A stretch of DNA of 64,000 bases from an uncultured Sphingomonadaceae bacterium (GTDB taxonomy: Bacteria > Pseudomonadota > Alphaproteobacteria > Sphingomonadales > Sphingomonadaceae): contig CANMFE010000003.1 of NCBI GenBank assembly GCA_947497085.1, positions 200,001 through 264,000 of the forward strand, written 5' to 3'. Position 1 is the first letter of the stretch, and every line of letters begins with the position of its first letter. The notes under the pieces are model-generated. The model was not told the DNA's origin. It did no database searches and saw only the letters and a list, made by a program, of their open reading frames with translations. The translations under genes and the position numbers were made by a program. Positions 23,875 to 31,794 of this stretch are shown piece after piece.

Positions 23875-24231
23875 AATGGTACAATCCTTCTCTCCCCTTA
23901 AATTGAGAAAAGGGCGCTGGCACAAGGATTCTCCGCTTTATACCAGCCTGTATAATCCAATAGTTTCACACCACATCGCATGGGCGCACTTCCATTGCCT
24001 CACACGTACGCCATCGCGAGCGGCACAGCCGCGCGGCGATCCAACGCGATTGGCGCTAAACCCATGACCTTCAGTCGATCATACGCCCGCACACTCGACT
24101 GCCGCGCCGCCTGCGGCTCCTCGCAATGACCTGATAGATGCGTGGGATATGATGAGTGGTCAGTCAGCGGTGGACATGGCCTGACCGCCAGATCCCGAGC
24201 CGCCCGAATCACACTATCGCGATGTTCGTCT
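23875..24231 (-). promoter_or_regulatory. Long leader of the GTA operon
   Basis: About 350 untranslated bases between the predicted promoter and the small-terminase start. It contains a MITE-like repeat (24009-24130) and no convincing ORF. Such a long leader could host attenuation or post-transcriptional control, but I see no terminator hairpin with a T run. Confidence 0.4.
24009..24130. repeat. MITE-like repeat in the GTA leader
   Basis: About 120 bp with imperfect inverted ends: CGCCATCGCGAGCGGCACAG at the left and, reversed at the right, GTCATTGCGAGGAGCCGCAG. Both contain internal GC-rich hairpins. The type (ATTGCGAGGAGC ends) is common in alphaproteobacterial intergenic DNA. Confidence 0.65.
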
Positions 24232-24260
24232 TATCTACATAAAGAGCGTGACAATGTCAA
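24232..24260 (-). promoter_or_regulatory. Sigma70-type promoter for the GTA cluster
   Basis: On the minus strand TTGACA (24255-24260) and TAGATA (24232-24237) are separated by exactly 17 bases. The -35 is a perfect consensus and the -10 has one or two departures. It faces the small-terminase gene and is the only strong promoter-like pair I see upstream of it. Confidence 0.6.
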
Positions 24261-24456
24261 GATATTTTTAACCTGTTTGGTTATTTTATCTGCTGACCAG
24301 ATATCCCGGTGCCCGCGTGATTGATCTTCGCATTCGGAGCGGCTCAACTGGACTCCGTATATAAAGCTTGCCGCGAGCGCCGTGCCAAGGCTTCAGAAAA
24401 CCGCGAACATTTTCGAGATGGATCCTGCAATAAATTCAGGATGACGTCCTTCCCCA

Positions 24457-24860
24457 CCGTCATGCTGAACTTGTTTCAGCATCCATTTTTCAGATTAGTG
24501 CGGATTTATCGGCGGCATACCCAGGCTGACGGCAAGATCAACCCAGTCCGGGTTCTCGCTCTCTATCAGGTTGATTTTCCATTGCCTGCGCCAGTTTTTA
24601 AGCTGTTTCTCGCGCGCTATCGCATTTGTCATGTCACCAAACATTTCAAAGCGGATGAGCCGGTGCACGGCATATTTCTTCGTAAAACCCGGCAGCGTTC
24701 CATTGCGATGTGCATGCAGGCGGGCCAGCAAGTCCGAAGTTACACCGATATAGATTGCGCCATAAGGCTTGCTCGCAAGCACATATACACAAGGCCGCTT
24801 TCCATCCATTGGCCTACACCTAACAGCACCATGGATGCTGAAACAAGTTCAGCATGACGG
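24457..24860. repeat. Perfect 30-bp inverted repeat framing the GIY-YIG gene
   Basis: Bases 24457-24486 and 24831-24860 are exact reverse complements over 30 positions. Each arm is itself a hairpin (ATGCTGAA / TTCAGCAT around CTTG). The left arm is 8 bases past the GIY-YIG stop and the right arm 21 bases before its start, so the whole 404-bp unit is just the gene plus its arms. Confidence 0.85.
24495..24809 (-). CDS. GIY-YIG nuclease family protein (YhbQ/COG2827 type)
   Basis: A 104-residue single-domain GIY-YIG protein. The paired-strand motif appears as VYVLASKPYGAIYIGVT (residues 8-24), followed by the helix with the conserved arginine (DLLARLHAHRNG), and the metal-binding glutamate in NAIAREKQLKNWRR; the tail NLIESENPDWVDLA is also typical. 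Stand-alone proteins of this type are widespread and poorly understood nucleases. It lies directly upstream of the GTA promoter region and is enclosed by a perfect inverted repeat, so it may belong to a mobile or repeat-associated unit rather than to the GTA. Confidence 0.92.
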   Translation of the reverse strand: MDGKRPCVYVLASKPYGAIYIGVTSDLLARLHAHRNGTLPGFTKKYAVHRLIRFEMFGDMTNAIAREKQLKNWRRQWKINLIESENPDWVDLAVSLGMPPINPH

Positions 24861-24889
24861 GCCTTGATCAAAGCTATCGTGTGGTAGTG

Positions 24890-25013
24890 CTCCGAGCGGC
24901 GACCAGCCGCTCGCCAATAAACGTTGAGATGGCGCGACTGCGCGCCCGGCCTTATTGGCCGGAACCCATTTGGAGGCGGATGCGCAGCATCTCGCCGTGA
25001 AATCAAAAAAGAC
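24890..25013. repeat. Single copy of the GTA repeat family beside the patatin gene
   Basis: Matches the right-end structure of the two larger elements: GAGCGGCGACCAGCCGCTCG hairpin, GCGCGACTGCGCGCCCGGCC, TTATTGGCCGGAACCCATTT, GGAGGCGGATGCGCAGCATC, then CGCCGTGAAATCAAAAAAGA. It ends exactly at the patatin stop codon. A lone end with no inverted partner nearby. Confidence 0.75.
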
Positions 25014-26867
25014 TCAGCCCGGCCCCTCCGCCAACCCCCGCAACCCCTCATTCTCTTCCACCTGCACCCCCACATAATCCGCCGCGATTTCGGCCTGCTT
25101 ACGGCCCAGGTGCCAGTCGAGTATCCGCATCCCTTCGACAATCGGCGGGCTGAGCAATATGTCGCCTTCGCGCAGCATGGCGCGGGCGGCCATGCGGCTG
25201 GACACCACCATGGAACGCTGCATCACATCGACCAGTTTCGGGAAATCATCGGGCGCGCGGCGGCGCAGCACCACGTCGCGCAGCAGCTGCCCCCGGCTGC
25301 GCAGGCTGTCATAGGCGGCATTCACCCGCCATGGCTGCCCCGCGTCATTCAGCATCACGACAATATTCGGCCCCGCCTTGCGCGCCCGCATGGTGAGCAC
25401 GGGGATATTATCGAGCACGCCCCCGTCCACCAGGATATTGCCCTCGCCGTCAATAAAGGGTGGCAAGATGGTCGGCAGCGACCCCGACGCGCGCACCGCC
25501 TCCCATAACGGCCCGCTGTCATGCACGTGCAGGTCATTGGTGGTGAGATTGGTCGATATGGCGAAAAACGGAATTGGCTGGTCGGTGATATCGCGGGTGC
25601 TGTAGCGCGCTTTCAGCTCGGCATCGAAAACGCGCGGATCCAGCAAGGAATGAACCGGTACGGTTAAACGCTTCATCGCTTTTTTACCAATGAACATGTC
25701 TTCCATCTGGTCCAGCGTGGCATCCACGTCATTGCCCTGCGCGATGGCCGCGCCCATCGCCGCGCCCGCGCTGGTACCGCCGATATAGTCGATCGGCACG
25801 CCCGCATCTCTGAGGCCCCGCACGATGCCGAGGTGCGCGCAGCCCAGCGCGCCGCCGCCTGCCAGCACCAGCCCCACCGCGCACCCGCCCAGAAAGCGCG
25901 CCAGCCGCGCCATATCCCCCGGCATATCGAGCGCAAGGTGCAGGTGCAGATGCGGTTCGCGCGGGCGCAGCCAGGCCTGCGTACCCTGTATCGGTGTGCC
26001 TGCGGTCTCACGCAGCAGCACCAGCGTGCGGTTTTCGGGCCATATCCAGTTAAATGCCGCTTCCTCAAGGTCAGACGGCGTGCTGTCGGCAGCATTGCTG
26101 CCTGCCACCATCACCAGCGCATCGGCATTCCTACACACCATGCGTGACCAGTCCATATCGCCCCTGGCATCGACAAGCACATAGCCGCCGCGCGCTTCTT
26201 CTGCCTGCAACCAGCGCTCATATTCCGCGCTGCTCACCGCTGTCACGTCATCCTGTGTCACCGCCGTTACTGTCTGCGCCGTGCCAACGGCGTGTTGCAA
26301 CATATGCCCTGCCTGCCGCACGAAATCATCCGGATAGCTGCTGTTCCCGGCAGGCAGAACAGCAATCACACGCGCGGGCCGCGCCTCCATTTGCGGCGTT
26401 TTAGCGGTCACAGCGGCTAACCTCCGTGACACCGCGCCCAGCAGGACCGAAACGATTTCGGGATGCGCCGCCGCCACCGCTTCATACGCCTCCCGCCCCA
26501 GCGCCAGCACGATGGAATCGCGGGCGGCCTGAACTGTTGCAGTGCGTTTACCGCCTCCGAAAAAAGCAAGCTCACCCACCGGCTCCCCGGCATTGACCTC
26601 TGCCACCATATGCTGCGAACCATCGGGCTTTGTTATCAGGACGCGGAACCGGCCGGTCTGGACAAAAAATATCGCATTGGCGTCATTGCCCTGTTCAACC
26701 AGGTTGCGCCCGCCCGGAATGATGCGCCGCTCGGCCGCATCCGCCATGGCCGCGAGCGCCTCCTCGCCTATCTCTTCCAGCAAGGCCTCACGCAGCCAGC
26801 CGAACCCGGTCGGCATATCTGCATGCCCGGCATCAATTTCTTCATTATTTTGCGGCGTATCGTTCAT
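25014..26867 (-). CDS. Patatin-like phospholipase with cyclic-nucleotide-binding domain
   Basis: A 617-residue neuropathy-target-esterase-like lipid hydrolase. Residues about 25-155 form a cNMP-binding/Crp-type domain (FVQTGRFRVLITKPDGSQ, GEPVGELAFFGGGKRTATV). The middle (165-310) resembles the Rossmann-like linker of this family. The patatin domain begins at 331: oxyanion loop GLVLAGGGALGCAHLG, nucleophile elbow GGTSAGAAMG (Ser366), and catalytic Asp481 in LVDGGVLDNIP. Cytoplasmic or membrane-surface phospholipase/lysophospholipase, perhaps ligand-gated; whether the domain truly binds a nucleotide cannot be told. Its stop codon touches a repeat copy. Confidence 0.93.
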   Translation of the reverse strand: MNDTPQNNEEIDAGHADMPTGFGWLREALLEEIGEEALAAMADAAERRIIPGGRNLVEQGNDANAIFFVQTGRFRVLITKPDGSQHMVAEVNAGEPVGELAFFGGGKRTATVQAARDSIVLALGREAYEAVAAAHPEIVSVLLGAVSRRLAAVTAKTPQMEARPARVIAVLPAGNSSYPDDFVRQAGHMLQHAVGTAQTVTAVTQDDVTAVSSAEYERWLQAEEARGGYVLVDARGDMDWSRMVCRNADALVMVAGSNAADSTPSDLEEAAFNWIWPENRTLVLLRETAGTPIQGTQAWLRPREPHLHLHLALDMPGDMARLARFLGGCAVGLVLAGGGALGCAHLGIVRGLRDAGVPIDYIGGTSAGAAMGAAIAQGNDVDATLDQMEDMFIGKKAMKRLTVPVHSLLDPRVFDAELKARYSTRDITDQPIPFFAISTNLTTNDLHVHDSGPLWEAVRASGSLPTILPPFIDGEGNILVDGGVLDNIPVLTMRARKAGPNIVVMLNDAGQPWRVNAAYDSLRSRGQLLRDVVLRRRAPDDFPKLVDVMQRSMVVSSRMAARAMLREGDILLSPPIVEGMRILDWHLGRKQAEIAADYVGVQVEENEGLRGLAEGPG

Positions 26868-27039
26868 TCAGCCCTCGCATCCGGCAAAACCGGCGGAACC
26901 ACGGATATACCATATCCGGCGCGCGCAAAAGGGGCTGCATATAGGCGTGGCGGCAACAACCCTGGAACAGGCCATATATTGGCGCGTTGCAAGTGCAATC
27001 ATGTCATGCGAGGATGGAGACTGGCAAGGAGAGAAGCAT

Positions 27040-27420
27040 ATGAGCAGTAACGACAAGGACAGTCAGGAACTGGCGCAGGAGCGAACTGACTGGGCCGAGG
27101 ACCGGACCGTCATGGCCAATGAACGCACATTTGCGGGCTGGATGCGCACCGGGCTCGCCGCGATCGGCATGGGCCTTGCCTTTCAGGCGCTGTTCGGCAA
27201 GTGGGACCCGACCTGGATGCCCAAGGCGATTGCCAGCATTTTCATCCTGATCGGCGTGTTTATCGTCTACGCCGCGCAGAAACGCGGGTGTGATGTGCAG
27301 GCGCGGCTGAACGCGCATGATTCCGAACCAATTGAAGGCGTGAACCTGCGCCTGATAGCCGCCTTTATGGGCCTTGGCGGGCTTAGCCTCCTCGCGGGTA
27401 TCTGGCTGTTCGAATTCTGA
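27040..27420 (+). CDS. DUF202 (YidH-family) inner-membrane protein
   Basis: Start at MSSNDKDSQELAQERTDW, preceded by AAGGAG; the longer upstream frame is not coding. The 126 residues hold the DUF202 signature (EDRTVMANERTFAGWMRTGLAAIGMGLAF) and three membrane helices, the last ending WLFEF. Function of the family is unknown. It is divergent from the patatin gene, with about 170 bases between. Confidence 0.9.
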   Translation: MSSNDKDSQELAQERTDWAEDRTVMANERTFAGWMRTGLAAIGMGLAFQALFGKWDPTWMPKAIASIFILIGVFIVYAAQKRGCDVQARLNAHDSEPIEGVNLRLIAAFMGLGGLSLLAGIWLFEF

Positions 27421-27472
27421 ACCGGCTGTGATACTGTACCGGGACAGGTGCACGTAAACCGGGAGAAGACGC

Positions 27473-28090
27473 ATGCCAGGCAAGATACAGTTTTACACCA
27501 ACCCCATGTCACGCGGACAGATCGCCCGCTGGGCACTGCATGAGGCGGGCGTGGATTATGACCAGCATATTGTCGAATATGCAGACATGAAATCCCCTGA
27601 CTATCTGGCGATCAATCCCATGGGCAAGGTTCCCGCGATTGTGCATGATGGCAAGATCGTGACGGAATGCGCCGCAATTTGTGCGTATCTTGCGGATGCT
27701 TTTCCAGACAGCGGCCTTGCTCCCACGGAGGACGAGCGCGCGGATTATTACCGCTGGCTATTCTATGGCGCCGGACCGGTAGAGGCGGCAGTCAGCAACA
27801 ATGCCATGGGTTTTGCGCCCAATGAGGAACAGACGCGCATGGCGGGCTATGGCAGCTATGATCACATGGTGGACGTGCTGGACGCTATGCTGGCTGAGCG
27901 CCAATATGTGTGCGGCGACCGCTTTACCGCGGCGGATATTTATCTGGGGTCACAGGTGATCTGGGGCACGCAATTCAAAACATTGCCCGCACGCGACAAT
28001 TTCACCGCCTATGCCACAAGGCTTTCAGAGCGTGAGGCGTATAAGGTGGCAAAAGCCATAGATGGCGCGCTGATAGCCGAACAGGGGTGA
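27473..28090 (+). CDS. Glutathione S-transferase
   Basis: A 205-residue GST. N-terminal thioredoxin-like domain with QFYTNPMSRGQIARWALHEAG (Ser or Asn near residue 10-13 as the candidate catalytic residue), the cis-proline region NPMGKVPAIVHDG, and TECAAICAYLADAFP for glutathione binding; C-terminal helical domain with FTAADIYLGSQ. Ribosome site GGGAGAAG. Located 52 bases after the DUF202 gene. Together with the SoxR and VOC genes next door it makes a small stress-related neighbourhood. Confidence 0.93.
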   Translation: MPGKIQFYTNPMSRGQIARWALHEAGVDYDQHIVEYADMKSPDYLAINPMGKVPAIVHDGKIVTECAAICAYLADAFPDSGLAPTEDERADYYRWLFYGAGPVEAAVSNNAMGFAPNEEQTRMAGYGSYDHMVDVLDAMLAERQYVCGDRFTAADIYLGSQVIWGTQFKTLPARDNFTAYATRLSEREAYKVAKAIDGALIAEQG

Positions 28091-28112
28091 TGGCAGTAAA
28101 CACGCGTTAGAG

Positions 28113-28562
28113 CTAAGACACATCAAGCACCAATCTTGGCCCGGGCCCTTTTAACCCGGCTCTATCATCAGGGTTATAGAGCTTACACTTCGCTAGGCTC
28201 AGGCAACCGCAGCCGATGCAGCCATCCAGCCTGTCGCGGGTGCGCTCCAGCTGCGCGATCTTTTCATCTATGCTTCTGCGCATCGCGCGGCTTATCTTGC
28301 GCCAGTCGGTCGCGGTGGGATTGCGGCCTTGCGGCAGTTTTGACAGTTCCGCCTCTATCTGGCCGATGGTCAACCCCAACTGCTGCGCGATCAGCACGAA
28401 TGACAGTCGCCTGATGTCGCTGCGCAGGAAGCGTCGCTGCCCGCCACTGGTGCGCAGCGGTTCGACCAACCCTTTTTCCTCATAGAAACGGATCGCCGAA
28501 ACGGACAGTCCGGTTCGCGCTGCCAACTCACCAATCTGCAATAATTTTCGCTGTGACATCAT
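28113..28562 (-). CDS. soxR: Redox-sensing transcriptional activator SoxR
   Basis: MerR-family regulator with a [2Fe-2S] sensor. Two adjacent ATG codons (28562 and 28559) are candidates; AGGGA precedes them, and codons further upstream lie in the promoter. From the second ATG: HTH LQIGELAARTGLSVSAIRFYEEKGLVEPLRTSGGQRRF, dimerisation helix, then the cluster-binding cysteines Cys114, Cys117, Cys119 and Cys125 in CIGCGCLSLAKC. It is divergent from a VOC-family gene, with a SoxR box in the gap. Outside enteric bacteria SoxR commonly responds directly to redox-cycling compounds and controls efflux or modifying enzymes. Confidence 0.95.
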   Translation of the reverse strand: MMSQRKLLQIGELAARTGLSVSAIRFYEEKGLVEPLRTSGGQRRFLRSDIRRLSFVLIAQQLGLTIGQIEAELSKLPQGRNPTATDWRKISRAMRRSIDEKIAQLERTRDRLDGCIGCGCLSLAKCKLYNPDDRAGLKGPGPRLVLDVS

Positions 28563-28597
28563 ATCCCTGCATTTTCGGATGGCTATGAATTTATATC

Positions 28598-28628
28598 TTG
28601 ACCTCAATTTAACTTGAGATTGTAGAAA
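28598..28628 (+). promoter_or_regulatory. SoxR-controlled promoter of the VOC gene
   Basis: TTGACC (28598-28603) and TAGAAA (28623-28628) are spaced by 19 bases, the over-long spacer that MerR-type activators correct. Inside it, CCTCAATTTAACTTGAGA (28602-28619) matches the known SoxR box CCTCAAGTTAACTTGAGG at 16 of 18 positions. The promoter points to the VOC gene; soxR starts about 35 bases to the left, so autoregulation is likely too. Confidence 0.88.
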
Positions 28629-28712
28629 TCACAACAAGGTGATTCGAAAGGTAATTGAAACGACTTTAGAACACTGATTTATAAGAATATTAAAGAAAAC
28701 AGGAATGAAACC

Positions 28713-29102
28713 ATGACCACACAAGCCACCGCCCGTATCGAACATGCCAACCTGACCGTGGCCGATCCACTAGCATCCGCGCAGCTTATGCAGGACCTGT
28801 TCGGGTGGCATATCCGGTGGGAAGGGCCCTCCATGCTGGGCGGATATACCGTGCATGTGGGAAGCGATGATGATTATCTGGCGCTCTACACCAATAATGA
28901 AGTGAAGGCGGACAAACCAAAGTTCACCAAGGGTGTGCCGCTCAACCATGTAGGAATTGTTGTCGATGACCTGGACGCGGTGGAGGCGAAAGTGATCGCT
29001 GCCGGGCTGGAACCTTTCAGCCATGGTGATTATGAACCAGGACGACGTTTCTATTTCTTCGATACCAACGGCATAGAATTTGAGGTTGTGGGCTATGGCT
29101 GA
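28713..29102 (+). CDS. VOC (glyoxalase/bleomycin-resistance) family protein, SoxR target
   Basis: A 129-residue single vicinal-oxygen-chelate protein: IEHANLTVADPLASAQLMQDLFGW at the start, GVPLNHVGIVVDDLDAVEAKV in the middle, and FYFFDTNGIEFEVVGYG at the end. Candidate metal ligands are His11, His near NHVG and the glutamate of IEFEV. With a SoxR-type promoter it should be induced by redox-active compounds, which hints at modifying or binding an antibiotic or quinone. Substrate unknown. Confidence 0.9.
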   Translation: MTTQATARIEHANLTVADPLASAQLMQDLFGWHIRWEGPSMLGGYTVHVGSDDDYLALYTNNEVKADKPKFTKGVPLNHVGIVVDDLDAVEAKVIAAGLEPFSHGDYEPGRRFYFFDTNGIEFEVVGYG

Positions 29103-29134
29103 CCTAGCGCATTCACGCACGCCGACACTCAAGT

Positions 29135-29923
29135 CTATTTCTTGACGCGCCAGTCGCGTGCATAGGTGGATTCTTCACCATATTTGCGCTTCACCGCCGC
29201 GGCCTGTTCATCAAGCTCAACCTGAGTCGATGCGCGCGCCGCCCCCTGTTTGAGTAGCGTATCACGGCAGATGGGTACAATTTGCGCAATCGGTGTGCCG
29301 GCGGGCAACAGATAGTCCCCCGGATTGCCGGTCCATGTGAAAGGCAGGTTGATTGTCGTATCAAACCGGTCGCAATCGACAAAGCCGGTGAAGCAGCTGA
29401 ACGGCAGATCCGGGCGGCTAAATGGCTGGGTCAGAAGAACCGAATAGCCCTGCGGCACCTTGATCCGCCATGGATTGATAAATTTAAGCGGCATCGTGCT
29501 CTGAAATGGCGGTTCAGGCGCGCCAATCTGCCCTGGATGATGCTGTTCGACCGGCTGGAATGGCGCGTCCGGTGCCCAGCCCATCTGTATCGATACGCGG
29601 TCTTCGGGAATGTGGAACTGCACATCAAGCGGCAGCGGAATGATGAAACCGAGAGAAAATGCATCAGTCATGGGCAAGCAGGCCTTTGCGGTCAGCCCAG
29701 GCAGACCATGCGCATCTTTCATGTCCATTTCGCGCTCCAGCCGTTTGAACCAGTCGGGCGCGAACCGGATAGCGCGTTCGGGTGCAGGGATGCGGCCTGC
29801 CAGCGCAGGATCGCAGAGAAACTCTATATCGGCAGCGCTGGCGGCATCTCCTGTAGTATCAACCTTCTTTTTCTGCGCATCCTCATCCTGACCAAAGCTG
29901 AAATTGATCCTGAAATCACTCAT
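29135..29923 (-). CDS. DUF6065-like protein
   Basis: A 262-residue soluble protein of a family I recognise as DUF6065: RIPAPERAIRFAPDWFKRLERE, CLPMTDAFSLGFIIPLPLDVQF, KFINPWRIKVPQGYSVLLTQPFSRPDLPF, then CDRFDTTINLPFTWTGNPGDYLLPAGTPIAQIVPI. It ends in a charged tail. No catalytic motif stands out; function unknown. Convergent with the VOC gene and upstream of nothing obvious; it follows ubiA on the same strand after about 20 bases, so they may be cotranscribed. Confidence 0.7.
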   Translation of the reverse strand: MSDFRINFSFGQDEDAQKKKVDTTGDAASAADIEFLCDPALAGRIPAPERAIRFAPDWFKRLEREMDMKDAHGLPGLTAKACLPMTDAFSLGFIIPLPLDVQFHIPEDRVSIQMGWAPDAPFQPVEQHHPGQIGAPEPPFQSTMPLKFINPWRIKVPQGYSVLLTQPFSRPDLPFSCFTGFVDCDRFDTTINLPFTWTGNPGDYLLPAGTPIAQIVPICRDTLLKQGAARASTQVELDEQAAAVKRKYGEESTYARDWRVKK

Positions 29924-29944
29924 GCCATCCCCCCTCTCACACGC

Positions 29945-30853
29945 CTAGCCGGCAAGTCCAACAGTGACGCAGGCCAGGAACATCAGCAGCCCTGCATCCC
30001 GGTTGCTGCGGAATTTGGTGAGTGCGTCACCGCCATTGCCGGTTTTGAGCGTTGTTACCTGCCACAGCAGGTGCAGCGCCATGGGCAACAATGCGGCCAG
30101 TGCCAGCCATTGCGGCCGCACCTGCCAAAATGCGGTGGCCCAGAATGCCAGCGTTATAGCATAAATCAGCGCCACGCCCGGCTTGACATTCGCGCCCAAT
30201 GCCCGCGCGCTGGAGCGAATACCGACCAGCGCATCATCCTCCACATCCTGCACCGCATAGATGGTGTCATAGCCGATGACCCAAAAGATGCTGCCCGCAT
30301 AGAGCAGCAATATGGGTAGGCCAAGCGACACCTCAGTCGCGGCCCAAGCCACCAGTGCGCCCCAGCTGAACACCAGTCCCAGCCATGCCTGCGGCCACCA
30401 TGTGATACGTTTCATAAACGGATAGGCAGCAACGAGGGCAAGGCTGGTCAATGCCACGCCCGCCGCGAACCAGTTGAGCTGCAAAAGAACAAGCAGACCA
30501 ATCAAGCACAGGCTGAAAAGCCATATCCACGCGGCCTTTAGCGACACCGTCCCGCTCGCCAGCGGGCGGTCACGCGTGCGTTCCACCTGCGCGTCCAGAT
30601 CGCGATCAACAATATCATTATAAACGCACCCCGCGCCGCGCATGGCAATTGCGCCTGCCAAAAACCAAAGCAGCAGATCCCAGCGCCGGATCACGTCACC
30701 GGACAGCCCCAATCCCCAGGCACAGGGCCAGAAAAGCAGCCACCAGCCGATCGGCCGGTCAAACCGCGCCAACAGCGCATAGGGCCGCGCCCTTGCCGGG
30801 AGCAGCCCCATCAGGCCGCCTATTTGTGTATCGGGTACGCTTGCCTCACTCAT
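29945..30853 (-). CDS. ubiA: 4-hydroxybenzoate polyprenyltransferase
   Basis: Ubiquinone biosynthesis: attaches the polyprenyl chain to 4-hydroxybenzoate at the inner membrane. The 302-residue polytopic protein carries the prenyl-diphosphate motifs NDIVDRDLDAQVERTRDRPLASG (first Asp-rich) and YDTIYAVQDVEDDALVGIRSSA (second Asp-rich), plus the early ARFDRPIGWWLLFWPCAWGL. Divergent from rsmE with about 70 bases between. Confidence 0.95.
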   Translation of the reverse strand: MSEASVPDTQIGGLMGLLPARARPYALLARFDRPIGWWLLFWPCAWGLGLSGDVIRRWDLLLWFLAGAIAMRGAGCVYNDIVDRDLDAQVERTRDRPLASGTVSLKAAWIWLFSLCLIGLLVLLQLNWFAAGVALTSLALVAAYPFMKRITWWPQAWLGLVFSWGALVAWAATEVSLGLPILLLYAGSIFWVIGYDTIYAVQDVEDDALVGIRSSARALGANVKPGVALIYAITLAFWATAFWQVRPQWLALAALLPMALHLLWQVTTLKTGNGGDALTKFRSNRDAGLLMFLACVTVGLAG

Positions 30854-30923
30854 GCAAGCGCTGTAGCGATTAGATACGCAATTGTCTAAACATGCTGCGG
30901 CAAAAATTCATGAAAGGCCGAAC

Positions 30924-31682
30924 ATGCCCGCCAACCCTGCCTATCCGCCGCATAGCGCGCCGCGCCTGTTTGTCGATGAGATGCTGTCAGACGGCATGGA
31001 GCTTCGCCTTGACGGGTCGCAGGTGCATTATCTTGCCAATGTCATGCGGGCAAAGGCGGGGGACAAGCTTGTCCTGTTCGATGACAGGAGCGGTGAATAT
31101 CTGGGCGAGGTAACACAGGCAGCAAAGCGCGCTGTCACTGTCATGCTCACCGGGAAGCTACGCGAACGTGAAACCGTACCCGACCTGTGGCTGTGCGCTG
31201 CGCCCATCAAACGCGCACGGTTTGACTGGATGGCGGAAAAGGCATGCGAGCTGGGTGTGCGCCGGTTTGTGCCGGTGCTGACGCAGCGCACGGTGGTGGA
31301 CAAGATAAAGCCCGACCGGCTGCGCGCACATATGATTGAAGCCGCGGAACAGTGCGAACGCTCTAGCCTGCCTGAGCTGGACAATCTCGCAAAACTCGCC
31401 GATCTTCTGGCGAAATGGCCCGAAGGCCGGCATCTATTCTTTGCCGATGAACGCATCCATGCCAGCGGTGAAGGCTCATTCCGAAAGGCATTGGTGGCAC
31501 ATGACGGCCCCGCCGCCATATTAATCGGCCCTGAGGGCGGATTTAGTGCAGAAGAAAACGCTATGGTTCGCGCTCATCCAAGTGCTGTGCCAGTTTCACT
31601 CGGCCCGCGCATATTGCGCGCTGACACGGCGGCGATAGCCGCGATCAGCCTTTGGATGGCGGGCCGGGGCGACTGGAATTAA
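30924..31682 (+). CDS. rsmE: 16S rRNA (uracil(1498)-N(3))-methyltransferase
   Basis: SPOUT-class methyltransferase that modifies U1498 of 16S rRNA. ATG at 30924 (AAAGG six bases upstream) gives a 252-residue protein starting MPANPAYPPHSAPRLFVDEML; an upstream TTG is not needed. Motifs: HYLANVMRAKAGDKLVLFDD in the PUA-like N-terminal part, VPVLTQRTVV, AAEQCERSSLPEL, and the SAM-knot GPEGGFSAEEN with LGPRILRADTAAIAAI. Confidence 0.95.
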   Translation: MPANPAYPPHSAPRLFVDEMLSDGMELRLDGSQVHYLANVMRAKAGDKLVLFDDRSGEYLGEVTQAAKRAVTVMLTGKLRERETVPDLWLCAAPIKRARFDWMAEKACELGVRRFVPVLTQRTVVDKIKPDRLRAHMIEAAEQCERSSLPELDNLAKLADLLAKWPEGRHLFFADERIHASGEGSFRKALVAHDGPAAILIGPEGGFSAEENAMVRAHPSAVPVSLGPRILRADTAAIAAISLWMAGRGDWN

Positions 31683-31794
31683 CCACGAAAACCCCGCGCC
31701 GCATTAACCAGAATTTTTCCAGCTTTCCTGCGACTTGTAAAATATTGTGACATTGCAGAAGCACCCCGAAAATTAACTTTCGCTTAGGGCTCTT

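Noticed and set aside
24000..24212. 70-codon minus-strand frame in the GTA leader
   Set aside because: Made mostly of the MITE-like repeat, with no ribosome site; counted as leader.
23941..24230. Possible tRNA or phage attachment site near the GTA start
   Set aside because: No cloverleaf or CCA-type end can be folded and there is no integrase in the window; GTA clusters are not integrative.
4530..24260. Ordinary active prophage
   Set aside because: No integrase, repressor, replication or lysis genes; gene order follows the RcGTA head-tail cluster, so a GTA-type domesticated cluster is the better reading.
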